A stretch of 64,000 nucleotides of DNA from Staphylococcus piscifermentans (GCF_900186985.1 NZ_LT906447.1:2170001-2234000); one strand, 5' to 3'; positions 43,135 to 53,519 are shown, counted from the stretch's first letter. Translations and numbers: made by a program. Notes: generated by a model not told the origin, from the letters alone.

Positions 43135-44187
43135 CTAATCTTCGTGTTTCTGATGTCTTTTTTCTAATAATCTTAAGAACGGACGATAATTATCATCTAT
43201 CAATCCTGTAAATTCCACAATTAATTCAATTGTAATTAAAATGAGTATCAGCATCATCACTACGCCCCATGGTTGTGAAAGATATAAGATGACACTGGAA
43301 ATACTGAATAAAATCGCAATCGAGTATATCAGCACTACGGTTTGTCTATGTGTATAGCCTAACTTTAATAATTTGTGATGCAGATGTGATTTATCTGCTT
43401 GCATGATTTTTTGTCCTTTTTTAGCACGGCGAATCATTGCAAATAATGTATCTATAAATGGCACAGCTAAAATCACCATTGGGAAAAACAAAGAGAAGAA
43501 CGTGATATTTTTAAAACCTAATAAGGATAAAAAGCTGATAATAAAACCAAGTTGCAACGAACCGCTGTCACCTAAGAAAATTTTTGCAGGATGGAAATTA
43601 TAAAATAGGAATCCAATCAATGAACCAATCATGACACTGCAGATCATAATAATAAATATATCTGCTTGTAAGATGGCTATAAAACCTATTGTCATAAAGG
43701 CAATGGTTGAAACTCCTGCTGCCAGCCCATCTAGGCCATCAATTAAGTTAATTGCGTTTGTAATAGCAATAATCCAAAAAACAGTGATAGGTACACTCAA
43801 GACACCAAAATGAATAATACCGAATGGTAACTGAATAAAGTCGATAGTGACACCATAATAAACCACTACCAATGCTGCTAAACATTGTCCTAATAATTTA
43901 AGAATGGGTTTCAAATTATACACATCGTCTATTAATCCCACTAAATACATAATGATGGTTCCAATAATTAACGGAATAATCTCTCGTTCGATAGGATGTC
44001 CAATCCAAATTCCCAACATAAATGAAAAGAGAATCACTGTACCGCCTAAAACAGAAATGGGTCGAGTATGTACCTTTCTGTAATTAGGTTTATCCATTAT
44101 ATCTAATTTTATGGATATCTTAATAACAATAGGTGTAAGTATTAAGCTGACAATCATTGAAAATACTACGAGTAAAAGTGTTATCAT
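43135..44187 (-). CDS. tagO: Undecaprenyl-phosphate GlcNAc-1-phosphate transferase TagO
   Basis: First step of wall teichoic acid synthesis: transfers GlcNAc-1-P to undecaprenyl phosphate. 350 aa with about ten to eleven membrane helices. Conserved cytosolic motifs: RKVHTRPISVLGG, GLIDDVYNLKP (Asp-Asp pair for Mg), NAINLIDGLDGLAAG, GDSGSLQLGF and KSHLHHKLLKLGYTHRQ. GGAGG four bases before the ATG, somewhat close. Monocistronic; divergent from gdpS. Confidence 0.95.
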   Translation of the reverse strand: MITLLLVVFSMIVSLILTPIVIKISIKLDIMDKPNYRKVHTRPISVLGGTVILFSFMLGIWIGHPIEREIIPLIIGTIIMYLVGLIDDVYNLKPILKLLGQCLAALVVVYYGVTIDFIQLPFGIIHFGVLSVPITVFWIIAITNAINLIDGLDGLAAGVSTIAFMTIGFIAILQADIFIIMICSVMIGSLIGFLFYNFHPAKIFLGDSGSLQLGFIISFLSLLGFKNITFFSLFFPMVILAVPFIDTLFAMIRRAKKGQKIMQADKSHLHHKLLKLGYTHRQTVVLIYSIAILFSISSVILYLSQPWGVVMMLILILITIELIVEFTGLIDDNYRPFLRLLEKRHQKHED

Positions 44188-44463
44188 CTGTCCTCCATTG
44201 TCAAAACCATTTCAACATTTCTTCATAAACGAAGTGAATTTAAAATACTTTTATATTATAAAAATAAAAATGTTGCACAATTCTGGGTCCTTTGACAAGT
44301 GGACCTCCTTTCATTTAACAAATTGTTAAATTATCTAATAACTTATTCTAACATGAATCATACTAAATGTATCCTAACGGAATAGTATTTTATGAGCTGT
44401 GAGATGACAAAATGTATATTTTCACTTACAATAACTAAGTGGTAAAACAAAGGAGTAGATTAC
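44188..44463. other. Divergent promoter region tagO/gdpS
   Basis: Minus strand TTGTGC, 16 bases, TAATAT (about 44254-44281) is a possible tagO promoter; GGTCC / GGACC (about 44287-44305) is a small inverted repeat just upstream of it. No promoter for gdpS was recognised. Confidence 0.35.
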
Positions 44464-45531
44464 ATGATTGAAGCTATCATTTATAATATTTCTGTTACCG
44501 TTGCAGGAATCTATCTCTTTCATAGGTTGCAGTATTCTGAAACCAAGCAGATGAAATTCTCGCAAACCTATGTCACTATCTTAATGACTGTGGTAGCGCT
44601 GTTACTGGCTGCATATCCTATTCCAGTTCATGATTATTTATTATTTTTAACATTTGTACCGTTGCTCTTCTTAGGACGCTATACTAATGTATTTTTCACT
44701 ATGGTATCTGCAGCAATTATTTTCGTCGTAGATGTCTTTGTGTATGGAGATCCGTTAGCTTATAATATTGCTTTATTAATTATTGCACTTGCTGTCAGCT
44801 TTATCGGACCCTTTATCAAACAAAATGACATTGTTTCTTTACAGATACTCAATGCAATCAGTTTAATTATTTTAAGTATTATTTCTATTATTACAAAGCT
44901 CTATACCTTGCAAGAAATCATTTATTTAATACCTATATCATTCGTAGTGACTATTGCTTCATCTATTACTTTCGTCGATATTTGGCGCTTCTTCACTTTG
45001 GTTCAACGGTATGAAAGTGAGGACCGCTATGATTATTTGACAGGTTTAGGAAATGTAAAAGAATTCGATCGTTATTTGAATAAAATGGCAGATGAAGCGG
45101 AAGATCAATCAACAAGTTTAGGATTGTTGCTGATTGATATTGATGGTTTCAAAGATGTCAATGATGCTTTTACACATCGTTCTGGCGATGCTGTACTCAA
45201 ACAGATTTCACAACTCTTAATTAATTACGTCCCTCCTAACATTCGGATTTTCCGAAATGGCGGAGAAGAATTTTCAGTGGTAGTACTCGGCTATTCTTTA
45301 GACCAAAGTGTGAAACTTGCTGAAAGCATCAGAGCTGGTGTTGAACAATCAACATTCCATCTTCCTGACAAAGAAGTCATCAAATTATCCGTATCTATCG
45401 GTATCGGGTATCTCACAGCAGAAGATTACAAATCTCAACGCAAAGTATTTAAAGATGCAGATGATATGCTGCATATGGCTAAAAACGAAGGCCGTAATCA
45501 AGTTATATTTAATCCAATTGTTAAATCTTAA
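44464..45531 (+). CDS. gdpS: GGDEF-domain membrane protein GdpS
   Basis: 355 aa. Five to six hydrophobic helices (about residues 1-175) followed by one GGDEF domain with GGEEF at 266-270 and [14 protein letters not shown] at its start. It is the conserved staphylococcal GGDEF protein; in S. epidermidis it affects biofilm genes independently of cyclic di-GMP. AAAGGAG eight bases before the ATG, terminator directly behind. Confidence 0.92.
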   Translation: MIEAIIYNISVTVAGIYLFHRLQYSETKQMKFSQTYVTILMTVVALLLAAYPIPVHDYLLFLTFVPLLFLGRYTNVFFTMVSAAIIFVVDVFVYGDPLAYNIALLIIALAVSFIGPFIKQNDIVSLQILNAISLIILSIISIITKLYTLQEIIYLIPISFVVTIASSITFVDIWRFFTLVQRYESEDRYDYLTGLGNVKEFDRYLNKMADEAEDQSTSLGLLLIDIDGFKDVNDAFTHRSGDAVLKQISQLLINYVPPNIRIFRNGGEEFSVVVLGYSLDQSVKLAESIRAGVEQSTFHLPDKEVIKLSVSIGIGYLTAEDYKSQRKVFKDADDMLHMAKNEGRNQVIFNPIVKS

Positions 45532-45534
45532 ATT

Positions 45535-45573
45535 TAAAGCAGTCTTATGAAATGCTCATGAGGCTGCTTTTTT
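45535..45573 (+). terminator. Terminator of gdpS
   Basis: AAAGCAGTCTTATGA pairs with TCATGAGGCTGCTTT with one wobble, then TTTTT. Confidence 0.88.
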
Positions 45574-45717
45574 AATTTCAACTCTCTCTTCTACTCCTAT
45601 ATCTTCACAAATTTTCTTTTTCAATTGTGTTTCAAACTGCCCTGTTTTATTGCAAGTTGCAGGTCTTCCTTGTAAACTTTTAGTATCAACAATACTTACA
45701 AGAAGGAGAACTGCAAG

Positions 45718-46482
45718 GTGCCTGAAGAAGCAATTACGATAATTGACGAGAACAAAGTTATAGATGTAGTGATGACTGCAGGAAAAATTTTACTAGAAAG
45801 CGGTGCCGAAACTTATCGTGTTGAAGATACGATGTCTCGTATTGCTTATAGTTACGGCTTGGATAACACCAATAGTTTCGTATCGAATACTGCTATCATC
45901 TTTTCTTTGAATGATCGTACGAATACGCGTTTAATACGTGTACGAGATCGTACAACCGATCTAGAAAAGATTGCGTTAGCTAATAATATTTCTCGTAAAA
46001 TTGCTAAGAAACAGCTGTCTATTGATGAAGCAAAATCAGAATTAATACATTTAGAACATGCTTCATTGCAATATTCATATTTAACGAAATTTATTGCAGT
46101 ATCTATTGCATGCGGTTTCTTCTTATTTATGTTCGGAGGCGTAGCACAAGATTTCATCTATGCAGTAATTGCCGGTGCTGGTGCTTATCTTACTTTTGAT
46201 TATGTTCAGCGATTTATTCAAATCAAATTCTTCTCTGAATTTATAAGTGCCATCGTAGTGATAGGCGTAGCTGCGGTCACCCATAAACTTGGATTATCTG
46301 TAAACCAAGATATTATCACCATTGCTGGTGTAATGCCATTAGTTCCAGGTATCTTGATTACCAATGCAATCCGTGATTTAATGGCCGGTGAATTGCTGGC
46401 AGGAATGTCTCGCGGTATGGAAGCTGCTTTAACTGCATTTGCCATCGGTGCAGGTGTAGCAATTATTTTACTATTCTTTTAG
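45718..46482 (+). CDS. ThrE-type exporter, large subunit (YjjP-like)
   Basis: 254 aa. The N-terminal half (about 1-125) is soluble with KILLESGAETYRVEDTM, the ThrE/YjjP signature; the rest has five hydrophobic segments with VMPLVPGILITNAIRD. With the next gene it forms a two-part threonine/serine-type exporter. Start GTG at 45718 with AAGGAG nine bases upstream. Actual substrate unknown. Confidence 0.85.
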   Translation: MPEEAITIIDENKVIDVVMTAGKILLESGAETYRVEDTMSRIAYSYGLDNTNSFVSNTAIIFSLNDRTNTRLIRVRDRTTDLEKIALANNISRKIAKKQLSIDEAKSELIHLEHASLQYSYLTKFIAVSIACGFFLFMFGGVAQDFIYAVIAGAGAYLTFDYVQRFIQIKFFSEFISAIVVIGVAAVTHKLGLSVNQDIITIAGVMPLVPGILITNAIRDLMAGELLAGMSRGMEAALTAFAIGAGVAIILLFF

Positions 46483-46500
46483 AAAGGCGTGTTTGAAAAT

Positions 46501-46998
46501 ATGTTGTTTCAATATATCTTTCAATTTTTAATCAGTTTTTGTTCTACTTTACTATTTTCAATACTCTTTAATGCGCCGCGTAAATTGCTGCCTGCTTGCG
46601 GTTTCGTTGGAGCAATGGGATGGATTATTTATGTCATTGCGATGGATATGAACACTGGTAAAGTTGCTGCCTCATTTCTAGGAAGTTTTATTTTAGCAAT
46701 TATGAGTCATGCAATGAGTAAACGTTATTTCCAACCAGTTATTATTTTTATTGTACCGGGAATTATTCCGCTGGTACCTGGGGGCGCAGCATATGAAGCG
46801 ACACGCTTCTTGGTTACAAACCAATACACACATGCTGTCAATACTTTCTTAGAAGTGACCTTAATTTCAGGAGCGATTGCATTCGGCATTCTTTGTGCAG
46901 AGATTGCCTACCATACTTACAATCGTATCCTAGCTAATTATGGTAAAATGAAAGGCAAGTCATATCATAAACCATTTAATATGAATAATAGAAGTTGA
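46501..46998 (+). CDS. ThrE-type exporter, small subunit (YjjB-like)
   Basis: 165 aa, four to five membrane helices with [17 protein letters not shown], the YjjB/DUF3815 core. It complements the preceding subunit; in some bacteria the two are fused in one ThrE protein. Start uncertain: the ATG at 46501 is used; a GTG at 46489 directly after GAAAGGC is the alternative. Thirteen bases before pepT, so an operon is likely. Confidence 0.83.
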   Translation: MLFQYIFQFLISFCSTLLFSILFNAPRKLLPACGFVGAMGWIIYVIAMDMNTGKVAASFLGSFILAIMSHAMSKRYFQPVIIFIVPGIIPLVPGGAAYEATRFLVTNQYTHAVNTFLEVTLISGAIAFGILCAEIAYHTYNRILANYGKMKGKSYHKPFNMNNRS

Positions 46999-47011
46999 GG
47001 GGTGCATAAAA

Positions 47012-48241
47012 GTGAAACAAGAATTAATCGATAGACTCAAACGTTATGCTGAGATTGATACACAATCTGACCCAGATTCAGAAACTACACCATCTACTGA
47101 AAAGCAATGGGATTTATTGAATCTGCTGAAACAAGAATTAGAAGAATTAGGTTTACAAACTGACATAGATGATAATGGTTATTTATTTGCCACATTAGAA
47201 AGCAATATTGCTGATGAAGTACCGACAGTTGGTTTTTTAGCACATGTGGACACTTCTCACGATTTCAATGCTTCAAATGTAAAACCGCAAATTATTGAAA
47301 ACTACGATGGAAAACCGATTCAACTCGGCGATACTGACCGTGAATTAAATCAAGATGTCTTCCCTGCTATGAAATCAGTAGAAGGTCATACATTAATGAT
47401 TACAGACGGTACATCTTTACTAGGTGCTGATGATAAAGCAGGTGTTGCTGAAATCATGACCGCATTGACTTACTTAGTCGAACATCCTGAGATTAAACAT
47501 GGACGTATCCGTGTTGCTTTTACACCTGATGAAGAAATCGGCCGCGGCCCTCATAAATTTGATGTAGACCGCTTTAACGCAGATTTTGCTTATACTATGG
47601 ATGGCAGCCAGTATGGCGAATTGCAATTCGAAAGCTTTAATGCTGCTGAAGCAAATATTACTTGTCATGGCGTGAACGTGCATCCAGGTTCTGCAAAGGA
47701 TGTAATGGTCAATGCAATCAAATTAGGTGAGCGTTTCGACAGCTTGCTGCCAGAAGATGAAGTGCCTGAGAAAACTGAAGGTTACGAAGGTTTCTTCCAC
47801 TTAATGAACTTTAACGGCAGTACGGAAAAAGCCCAATTAAAATATATTATTCGCGATCATGACCGCGAACGTTTTGAAGCACGCAAAGCATGCTTATTAG
47901 AAATTCGCGATCAAATTAATGCAGATTATCATAATAATCCTGTTGAAGTCGATATGTTCGATCAATATCATAATATGGCTGAAAAAATTAATGAAGTTCC
48001 TGAAGTGATTGAAGTTCCTAAACGCGTCTTCAAAAAGCTTGGAATCGAACCGAATACTGAACCTATTCGAGGCGGTACTGATGGTTCTCAGCTATCATTT
48101 ATGGGCTTGCCGACACCTAATATCTTTACAGGTTGCGATAATTTCCACGGTCCTTTCGAATACGCTTCTATCGATGTGATGGAACGTGCAGTAGAAGTTA
48201 TTCTAGGAATTGCTGAAGAACTTGCACAAACAACAAAATAA
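47012..48241 (+). CDS. pepT: Peptidase T (tripeptidase)
   Basis: Zinc aminotripeptidase of family M20. 409 aa. Metal ligands in LAHVDTS (His78, Asp80), [11 protein letters not shown] and [11 protein letters not shown]-terminal [16 protein letters not shown] start at 47012 with AGGGGTG seven bases upstream. Last gene of a probable exporter-pepT operon, which would link peptide breakdown with export of surplus amino acids (inference). Confidence 0.96.
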   Translation: MKQELIDRLKRYAEIDTQSDPDSETTPSTEKQWDLLNLLKQELEELGLQTDIDDNGYLFATLESNIADEVPTVGFLAHVDTSHDFNASNVKPQIIENYDGKPIQLGDTDRELNQDVFPAMKSVEGHTLMITDGTSLLGADDKAGVAEIMTALTYLVEHPEIKHGRIRVAFTPDEEIGRGPHKFDVDRFNADFAYTMDGSQYGELQFESFNAAEANITCHGVNVHPGSAKDVMVNAIKLGERFDSLLPEDEVPEKTEGYEGFFHLMNFNGSTEKAQLKYIIRDHDRERFEARKACLLEIRDQINADYHNNPVEVDMFDQYHNMAEKINEVPEVIEVPKRVFKKLGIEPNTEPIRGGTDGSQLSFMGLPTPNIFTGCDNFHGPFEYASIDVMERAVEVILGIAEELAQTTK

Positions 48242-48248
48242 TTAAAGT

Positions 48249-48301
48249 AAAACAAGAGCGGGATCAGGACATAATATTGTCCCAACCCCGCTCTTGTTTT
48301 A
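48249..48301. terminator. Convergent terminator between pepT and glycerate kinase
   Basis: AAAACAAGAGCGGG pairs with CCCGCTCTTGTTTT; inner GGACA / TGTCC core of the dispersed family. T runs on both sides. Confidence 0.88.
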
Positions 48302-48309
48302 TAGATTAT

Positions 48310-49440
48310 TTACGCTTTCTTTTCCACATCAAAATGCGTCTTCAATAACTTTAATGCTTGGACAGCATAGAATCGAATTTGAATACCCGCTTTAAAACTT
48401 GTATAGTGTTCAGGCATTTCCATAAACAAATTAAACATACCTGTTACACCTAATGCTTCATAACGATCAAATTTATCATTTGTTGCATTTATTGCAATAC
48501 AAGGTTTATGATATTTAGTCGCTAACTCTGCAATACGCAAAGTTGTAGTTTCAAGCAGATGATCCGCTTCATTCACGCCTTCACCAAACATCACTAAATC
48601 CGCTTGTTCAATCAAATCTTCTAAATGCGTAATCTGATCCACCAACTGATGGCTTGTCAGAATTTCAGCATCATATAACGCTGCTAACAATGCTGCAACT
48701 CCGCCGCCAGCACCGCCACGTTCTACTGTACTTGTCAGCAGATGTGCTTCATTTTTCAATATTTCACTGAAATACCATACTAAATTGTCGATTGTGGCCG
48801 CTTCTTCACGTGTAATATTTAATAATGGATAAACTTGCATAATCTCACTATTCTTGCCGTACATTTTGCTGGCAAAGTCTGATACCAATTGAATGCGCAC
48901 TTGCGCTAAACGCGGGTGCAATTGCGTTAAATCTATATGACGAATGTATTTTAAGACCTCTGCGCCCTTTCTCGTATCGATCGGTTGGCCTTCGTCATCG
49001 TAATATCTTGCCCCAAGTGCTTGGAGCATACCAGCCCCGCCGTCGAAGCTTGCAATATTACCTAAAGAAATGACTAAATGTTCTGCGTCATTATCCAATG
49101 CTCTCTTAATCAGTTCACCTAAGCCGAAACTTGAACGCTTCTGAATAGGTGCTTCGCCTTGTAAAAATAAATCTGCTTCGATAATGGTTAAACCATTTTC
49201 AGTTTGGCCATATACTGCTTCTAATTGCTTCATATCTGCATTATGTACCATTTCGCGATATTTAGTACCTGATTGCCACAAGAACACAGAATCCATTAAT
49301 TCATGGCGACCATTAAATAGCGGTACCTGAACAATGTCTGCTTTTTCAATTTGGCTTGCCACTGCTTCTTCAACATAGCGGTTGGCTTCATAACTTGAAA
49401 CGATACCATTAAATTCATCCATCGCAACTAATACTCTCAT
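48310..49440 (-). CDS. glxK: Glycerate kinase (GlxK family)
   Basis: Phosphorylates D-glycerate to phosphoglycerate, feeding glycolysis. 376 aa, family length. DEFNGIVSSYEAN at the N-terminus, SLGNIASFDGGAGMLQALG and GAGGGVAALLAAL are the family motifs (often DGG.G). GAGGTGA precedes the ATG. Single gene. Whether it acts on glycerate only cannot be seen. Confidence 0.88.
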   Translation of the reverse strand: MRVLVAMDEFNGIVSSYEANRYVEEAVASQIEKADIVQVPLFNGRHELMDSVFLWQSGTKYREMVHNADMKQLEAVYGQTENGLTIIEADLFLQGEAPIQKRSSFGLGELIKRALDNDAEHLVISLGNIASFDGGAGMLQALGARYYDDEGQPIDTRKGAEVLKYIRHIDLTQLHPRLAQVRIQLVSDFASKMYGKNSEIMQVYPLLNITREEAATIDNLVWYFSEILKNEAHLLTSTVERGGAGGGVAALLAALYDAEILTSHQLVDQITHLEDLIEQADLVMFGEGVNEADHLLETTTLRIAELATKYHKPCIAINATNDKFDRYEALGVTGMFNLFMEMPEHYTSFKAGIQIRFYAVQALKLLKTHFDVEKKA

Positions 49441-49548
49441 CTTGTCACCTCAAATAAAGTTTCCGAATGTTTTTTGTTGATGATTCACTTTAATATTATA
49501 CAGTCCTTGCTGAAAAAAACCTACTGTAACGCCCCTTTTGATTCCTGC

Positions 49549-49631
49549 TAAAAAAATAAACTCCAAGCAATTAAATAGAATACGAGCGACGTCTATACTT
49601 CAACTTCCGACTCGCATCTATTTGCTTAGAG
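49549..49631 (-). terminator. Long-stem terminator behind the bacilliredoxin-like gene
   Basis: Minus-strand CTCTAAGCAAATAGATGCGAG (49631-49611) pairs imperfectly with CTCGTATTCTATTTAATTGC... (49585-49561) across about 25 bases, then TTTATTTTTTT. Confidence 0.7.
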
Positions 49632-49668
49632 CTGCATTTTCATTATTCATTCATTTGTTTAATTTTTA

Positions 49669-49989
49669 TTATTCTTCTGCTTGCGCTAATGAAGAAACAT
49701 TAATATCATCGTGGCTCGCATGCCATTTCACTTTTCCTTCTACAAAGTAAAAAGCTTGTGGTGATTCATGTTTCACACCAGTTTCTTCTGCAATATAATC
49801 TGAAAGTTCACGTTGTTCTTGAACTACTAAATAGTAGCCATCAATGTCACGTTCATATAAGAACTTGTTAAATTGATCATATGCATTTGCAGAAATCGGA
49901 CAAGTATTGCTGTGTTTCAAAATAAATACATATTTGTTGTCGTTAATTACCTGTTTAAACTGGTCAATCGAAGTCAGCTTTGTAGCCAT
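49669..49989 (-). CDS. brxC: Bacilliredoxin-like protein (YtxJ/BrxC family)
   Basis: 106 aa thioredoxin-fold protein with NTCPIS, Cys30 the single active cysteine, the mark of the YtxJ/BrxC group that reduces mixed disulfides with bacillithiol; staphylococci make bacillithiol. Start ATG at 49989 with GAGGTGA five bases upstream; the GTG at 49998 lies inside that site. Own transcript. Confidence 0.85.
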   Translation of the reverse strand: MATKLTSIDQFKQVINDNKYVFILKHSNTCPISANAYDQFNKFLYERDIDGYYLVVQEQRELSDYIAEETGVKHESPQAFYFVEGKVKWHASHDDINVSSLAQAEE

Positions 49990-50118
49990 TCTATTCACCT
50001 CTAAAAATATTTATCACTTAAAGTGATAGTCCCTTTTCATTTTCACATTTCAATGTGTCTAATTATACACACTTTATATTTCAATGTTAACCAAAATACT
50101 AATATAAAGGTGTATTTC

Positions 50119-51018
50119 TTAATTGTTTTTACTCAATTTTTGCTTTAAATGCTTTAAATTTTTATTATACTGCTTATGATACTTATTTAAGTCTTTCCCT
50201 GTCAACGGTAATTTATTCATATCATAGTCATCTAATTTTGTACTGAAATCAATCGTTTGTTGTCTAGTTTCATAATAGTTCTGCAAACTATAATACATTT
50301 CTATCGCACTTTGACGTGCTTTAGTAGTTTCGCTATCCGTTACATTCGATTGGTTCAAGTCTTCTATCTGTTTTGAAATCAGCGGTTCTATTTTATTTTT
50401 GATGACTGATTTCGTTTGTTTCGGATCTTCAGCATCCAAATATTTTTTAGCCACATCCTGTAGCTGCTTATTGTTATCTTTCAACTTGCTGACGAGTGCA
50501 TCTGCACTTTTAGTTTCTCCAGCTTTTTTAGCATCTGAGACTTTAATCTCTAATTGCGCACGGCGTTTTTCAAAAAGACGTGTGTAATTCAAAATATCTT
50601 CATTAGCTTTAATAGATTGGTTGCACAGATGAATATAAGCTCTATCATCTTTCAAAGCTTTCTCTTGCTGATCTACTTCCTCCAAGTATTGACTTCTTAA
50701 GGCTTTTACATCTTTTGTATCTGCAGGAAGTGCTTTCGCTGCTTCCTTATATGAATGAAAGGCTGGCATCAACTTTTTGTCCATATCCTTGCTCTGTTCA
50801 AAATCTTCTTGATTTCTATCGGTTAAATCTGACTTGCTCAGTTCATTCAAACGATTCAAATGCATATCATCCATTACCTTTTTGACATGATTTTGTTTCT
50901 TGTCTACTTCAGACATAGATTGTTCGAATTGATTTAAATCAGACTGAGTTCTATTGCCGCATGCTGCTAATGAAATGGTCGCAATAACCAGCAATATTGT
51001 CAGAAGCCATGGTTTCAT
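50119..51018 (-). CDS. YkyA-type lipoprotein
   Basis: 299 aa. Lipoprotein signal with lipobox SLAAC (Cys20), then an almost wholly helical, charged protein with coiled-coil character (about 30-299), including KKQNHVKKVMDDMHLNRL. Matches the YkyA/putative cell-wall-binding lipoprotein family by pattern; function unknown. It would need Lgt (24865-25692). AGGAGTGA before the ATG. Confidence 0.82.
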   Translation of the reverse strand: MKPWLLTILLVIATISLAACGNRTQSDLNQFEQSMSEVDKKQNHVKKVMDDMHLNRLNELSKSDLTDRNQEDFEQSKDMDKKLMPAFHSYKEAAKALPADTKDVKALRSQYLEEVDQQEKALKDDRAYIHLCNQSIKANEDILNYTRLFEKRRAQLEIKVSDAKKAGETKSADALVSKLKDNNKQLQDVAKKYLDAEDPKQTKSVIKNKIEPLISKQIEDLNQSNVTDSETTKARQSAIEMYYSLQNYYETRQQTIDFSTKLDDYDMNKLPLTGKDLNKYHKQYNKNLKHLKQKLSKNN

Positions 51019-51123
51019 GTTCGTTCACTCCTGTCTGTTTCTCTAATTTCTCTGTTTAAGGTTTGAGTATGTGAGATTCCATATTATAATACCTATAAGA
51101 CTTTTACAAAAGGACGGTTAACA

Positions 51124-51648
51124 ATGTACACAAAGACACAACCGCTTATTAGTGATGCGAACTTATTAGTAGTGTATCATAATCTTTTTAAAGACTATGA
51201 AGATTTATTATTCGGATTATTGAACACGCCGGTAAAATCAGTGCATCATATCGGCGGAACCGCGCATTTCAACTATGCTACTGAGCCGATTTTAGATATT
51301 TTGGTAGGTGTGAATAATCTGCATGATATTACGGCTTTAGATGAGAAACGTTTAAATTATGCGGGTTTTTACCGTATCCACCATCACTATAAGAAAAAAG
51401 TAATGATGGTAAAGTTCAATAATCTGATTGAACTCAAACAACAAGTCAGGTTGCATATTTTGCAAATTGAATCTAAAGCTTACTCGGAATATTTACAGAT
51501 GCAGGACGCTTTAGAGCGGTCCACCTCTCTAGGCTCTCTTTTCAAAGAAGAAAAAGAACTGTTGCATGCTTCTGCTGAATCAATCCGTGAATATGAGGTA
51601 CAAAAAGAAAAATTATTTACGAAATTGTCTCGGCAATATTTGGATTAG
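51124..51648 (+). CDS. GrpB-like (UPF0157) nucleotidyltransferase-fold protein
   Basis: 174 aa. VKSVHHIGGTAHFNYATEPILDILVG corresponds to the family motif with HIGSTAVPG...KPIIDI; the rest follows the family to about residue 170. Biochemical role unknown. The substitution of the usual S by G in the H-I-G-(S)-T motif and loss of VPG suggest divergence. AAAGGACGG upstream of the ATG. Divergent from the lipoprotein gene; 78 bases before murB. Confidence 0.78.
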   Translation: MYTKTQPLISDANLLVVYHNLFKDYEDLLFGLLNTPVKSVHHIGGTAHFNYATEPILDILVGVNNLHDITALDEKRLNYAGFYRIHHHYKKKVMMVKFNNLIELKQQVRLHILQIESKAYSEYLQMQDALERSTSLGSLFKEEKELLHASAESIREYEVQKEKLFTKLSRQYLD

Positions 51649-51726
51649 CCGTTAGTTTGTATTTCGCAATTGAGGTAATCATTGGTATAATAAATAGATG
51701 AAAATAATTGAAAGGGAGTTCTATCC

Positions 51727-52653
51727 TTGCTTAAAGATGACATCCTAAAGGAACTGAAGAAGGTTCTGCCAGAAGAAATTATTAAAGTTGATGAACCATT
51801 AAAACGTTATACTTATACGCAAACTGGAGGTAATGCGGACTTTTATTTAAGTCCTACTACTAACGATGAAGTGCAGGCGATTAATCATTTTGCGAGAATG
51901 AATAATATTCCGGTAACGTATTTGGGAAATGGTTCTAATATTATTATCCGTGAGGGTGGTATCCGCGGTATTGTATTAAGTTTATTATCGATGGATTATA
52001 TAAAGGTTGAAGATAATGTGATTATTGCGGGAAGCGGTGCTGCAATTATTGATGTTTCTCGTAAAGCACGTGATAATGCTTTAACTGGCTTGGAATTCGC
52101 TTGCGGCATTCCAGGTTCTGTCGGCGGTGCTGTGTTTATGAATGCAGGTGCTTATGGCGGCGAAGTTCGCGATTGTATTGAACATGCGGTTTGCGTCAAT
52201 GAACGCGGTGAATTGGTGACTTTGACTCGTGATGAATTAGAATTGGGTTACCGCAGCAGTATTGTGCAAAAGCAGCATTTGGTGGTGCTTGAAGCGGCCT
52301 TTAATTTAACACCGGGCAATCAAGAAGATATCCAAGCTGTGATGGACGATTTGACTGAGCGTCGTGAAACGAAGCAGCCACTTGAATACCCTTCTTGCGG
52401 CAGTGTCTTCCAACGACCTCCTGGCCACTTTGCCGGCAAATTGATTCAAGACTCAGAGTTGCAAGGACACCGTATCGGCGGTGTAGAAGTTTCGAAAAAA
52501 CACGCTGGATTTATGGTGAATGTCGATAACGGAACAGCCACAGATTATGAAGATCTAATCCACCATGTTCAAAAGGTCGTTAAAGAAAAATTTGATGTAG
52601 AGTTACATCCAGAAGTACGTATCATCGGAGAACACCCTGAAGGACATCGTTAA
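51727..52653 (+). CDS. murB: UDP-N-acetylenolpyruvoylglucosamine reductase
   Basis: NADPH-dependent reduction of UDP-GlcNAc-enolpyruvate to UDP-MurNAc, second step of peptidoglycan precursors. 308 aa. FAD domain with [14 protein letters not shown] and [20 protein letters not shown]; active region YRSSIV and CGSVFQRP with the catalytic Ser; KHAGFMVN near the end. TTG start at 51727, AAAGGGAG eight bases upstream; no suitable ATG nearby. Confidence 0.96.
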   Translation: MLKDDILKELKKVLPEEIIKVDEPLKRYTYTQTGGNADFYLSPTTNDEVQAINHFARMNNIPVTYLGNGSNIIIREGGIRGIVLSLLSMDYIKVEDNVIIAGSGAAIIDVSRKARDNALTGLEFACGIPGSVGGAVFMNAGAYGGEVRDCIEHAVCVNERGELVTLTRDELELGYRSSIVQKQHLVVLEAAFNLTPGNQEDIQAVMDDLTERRETKQPLEYPSCGSVFQRPPGHFAGKLIQDSELQGHRIGGVEVSKKHAGFMVNVDNGTATDYEDLIHHVQKVVKEKFDVELHPEVRIIGEHPEGHR

Positions 52654-52663
52654 GGATGCAGTT

Positions 52664-53002
52664 ATGACAGAATATGATAATAACGGCATTCCTGTCGTAC
52701 ATGGTATAGATTTGGATGATGAAACACGCTGCAGTCACTATCACACACCACTTGATGTGGTAGCGATGCGCTTTAAATGTTGTGATAAGTATTACGCTTG
52801 TATCCATTGTCATAATGAATGTGAAGATCATGAACCCATTCCTTGGTCTAAAGATGAACAAGATGTCTTAGCGGTGATGTGCGGCGTCTGTAAGTATGAG
52901 ATGACCATTCGCGAATATGTGAATACTGATAAGTGTCCAAATTGCGATGCAGCCTTTAATCCAAGATGCGAGGCACATTATCCTTATTATTTTACTTTAT
53001 GA
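52664..53002 (+). CDS. CHY-type zinc finger protein
   Basis: 112 aa, very rich in Cys and His: CSHYHTPLDVV, FKCCDKYYACIHCHNECEDH, CGVCKYEM, CPNCDAAFNPRCEAHYPYYF. This is a CHY zinc finger as in yeast Hot13 and plant/fungal RING-CHY proteins, here without a RING. It binds several zinc ions; role in bacteria unknown. AAGGATG five bases before the ATG, ten bases after murB, so probably cotranscribed; own terminator follows. Confidence 0.88.
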   Translation: MTEYDNNGIPVVHGIDLDDETRCSHYHTPLDVVAMRFKCCDKYYACIHCHNECEDHEPIPWSKDEQDVLAVMCGVCKYEMTIREYVNTDKCPNCDAAFNPRCEAHYPYYFTL

Positions 53003-53009
53003 AACTAGT

Positions 53010-53050
53010 AAAGCTGAAATGACTTCGATGTTGTTTCAGCTTTTAATTTT
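53010..53050 (+). terminator. Terminator after murB-CHY
   Basis: AAAGCTGAAA (53010-53019) pairs perfectly with TTTCAGCTTT (53034-53043), then TAATTTTG. Confidence 0.85.
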
Positions 53051-53186
53051 GTGAATTTGCGAAGATGATATTTTATTATTTGTTAATTTAGCGTAAACTG
53101 ATTGAATTGTGATGGGAATAATTATGCCGTTCTGTTTCGGTAAAAATTGACGAGAATGGCGAAAGGTTGGAAAAGGGGGTCGTTGA

Positions 53187-53350
53187 GTTTATTGGACGCA
53201 TTTGTTCTCATGTTGCCCAATATATTCGTTTATTGGACACGTTCACCTCATTCTTGGCCGATATATTCGTTTATTGGACACGTTGCCCGCATTCTTGGCC
53301 AATATAACCGTTTATTGGACACGTTCGCTCCCATCTTGGCCAATATATCC
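53187..53350. repeat. Four tandem 41-bp repeats
   Basis: Units start at 53187, 53228, 53269 and 53310, each opening with GTTTATTGGAC and ending near CCAATATATTC; units 2 to 4 are closest (ACACGTT...CTTGGCC). The unit end CCAATA and next unit's TATTGG form a hairpin across every junction. Because 41 is no multiple of three, the array cycles through frames; short ORFs over it are chance. No clear promoter, RBS or gene in 53051-53438. Confidence 0.9.
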
Positions 53351-53435
53351 GCCAACTCATCCCAACATCCAGATAACTCCTATTCATTAAACCACACACA
53401 AGAAATTTACAATTTTCTAATACCGGCATAAATAA

Positions 53436-53472
53436 AATGCACCAACTTTCTTTTTAATTAGAAAGTTGGTGC
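53436..53472 (-). terminator. Terminator after sstD
   Basis: GCACCAACTTTC / GAAAGTTGGTGC perfect 12-bp stem (53439-53472), then ATTTTATTT on the minus strand. Confidence 0.85.
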
Positions 53473-53519
53473 CTATTTCGAAGTTTGTACCCCCATTCAA
53501 ACTCCTTTTAACTTCAAGT

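Noticed and set aside
53147..53431. Frames of 62 and 94 codons over the 41-bp repeats with repeated VYWTRSPHSWP-like peptides
   Set aside because: The peptides arise from a non-triplet DNA repeat read in changing frames; no RBS or start context.
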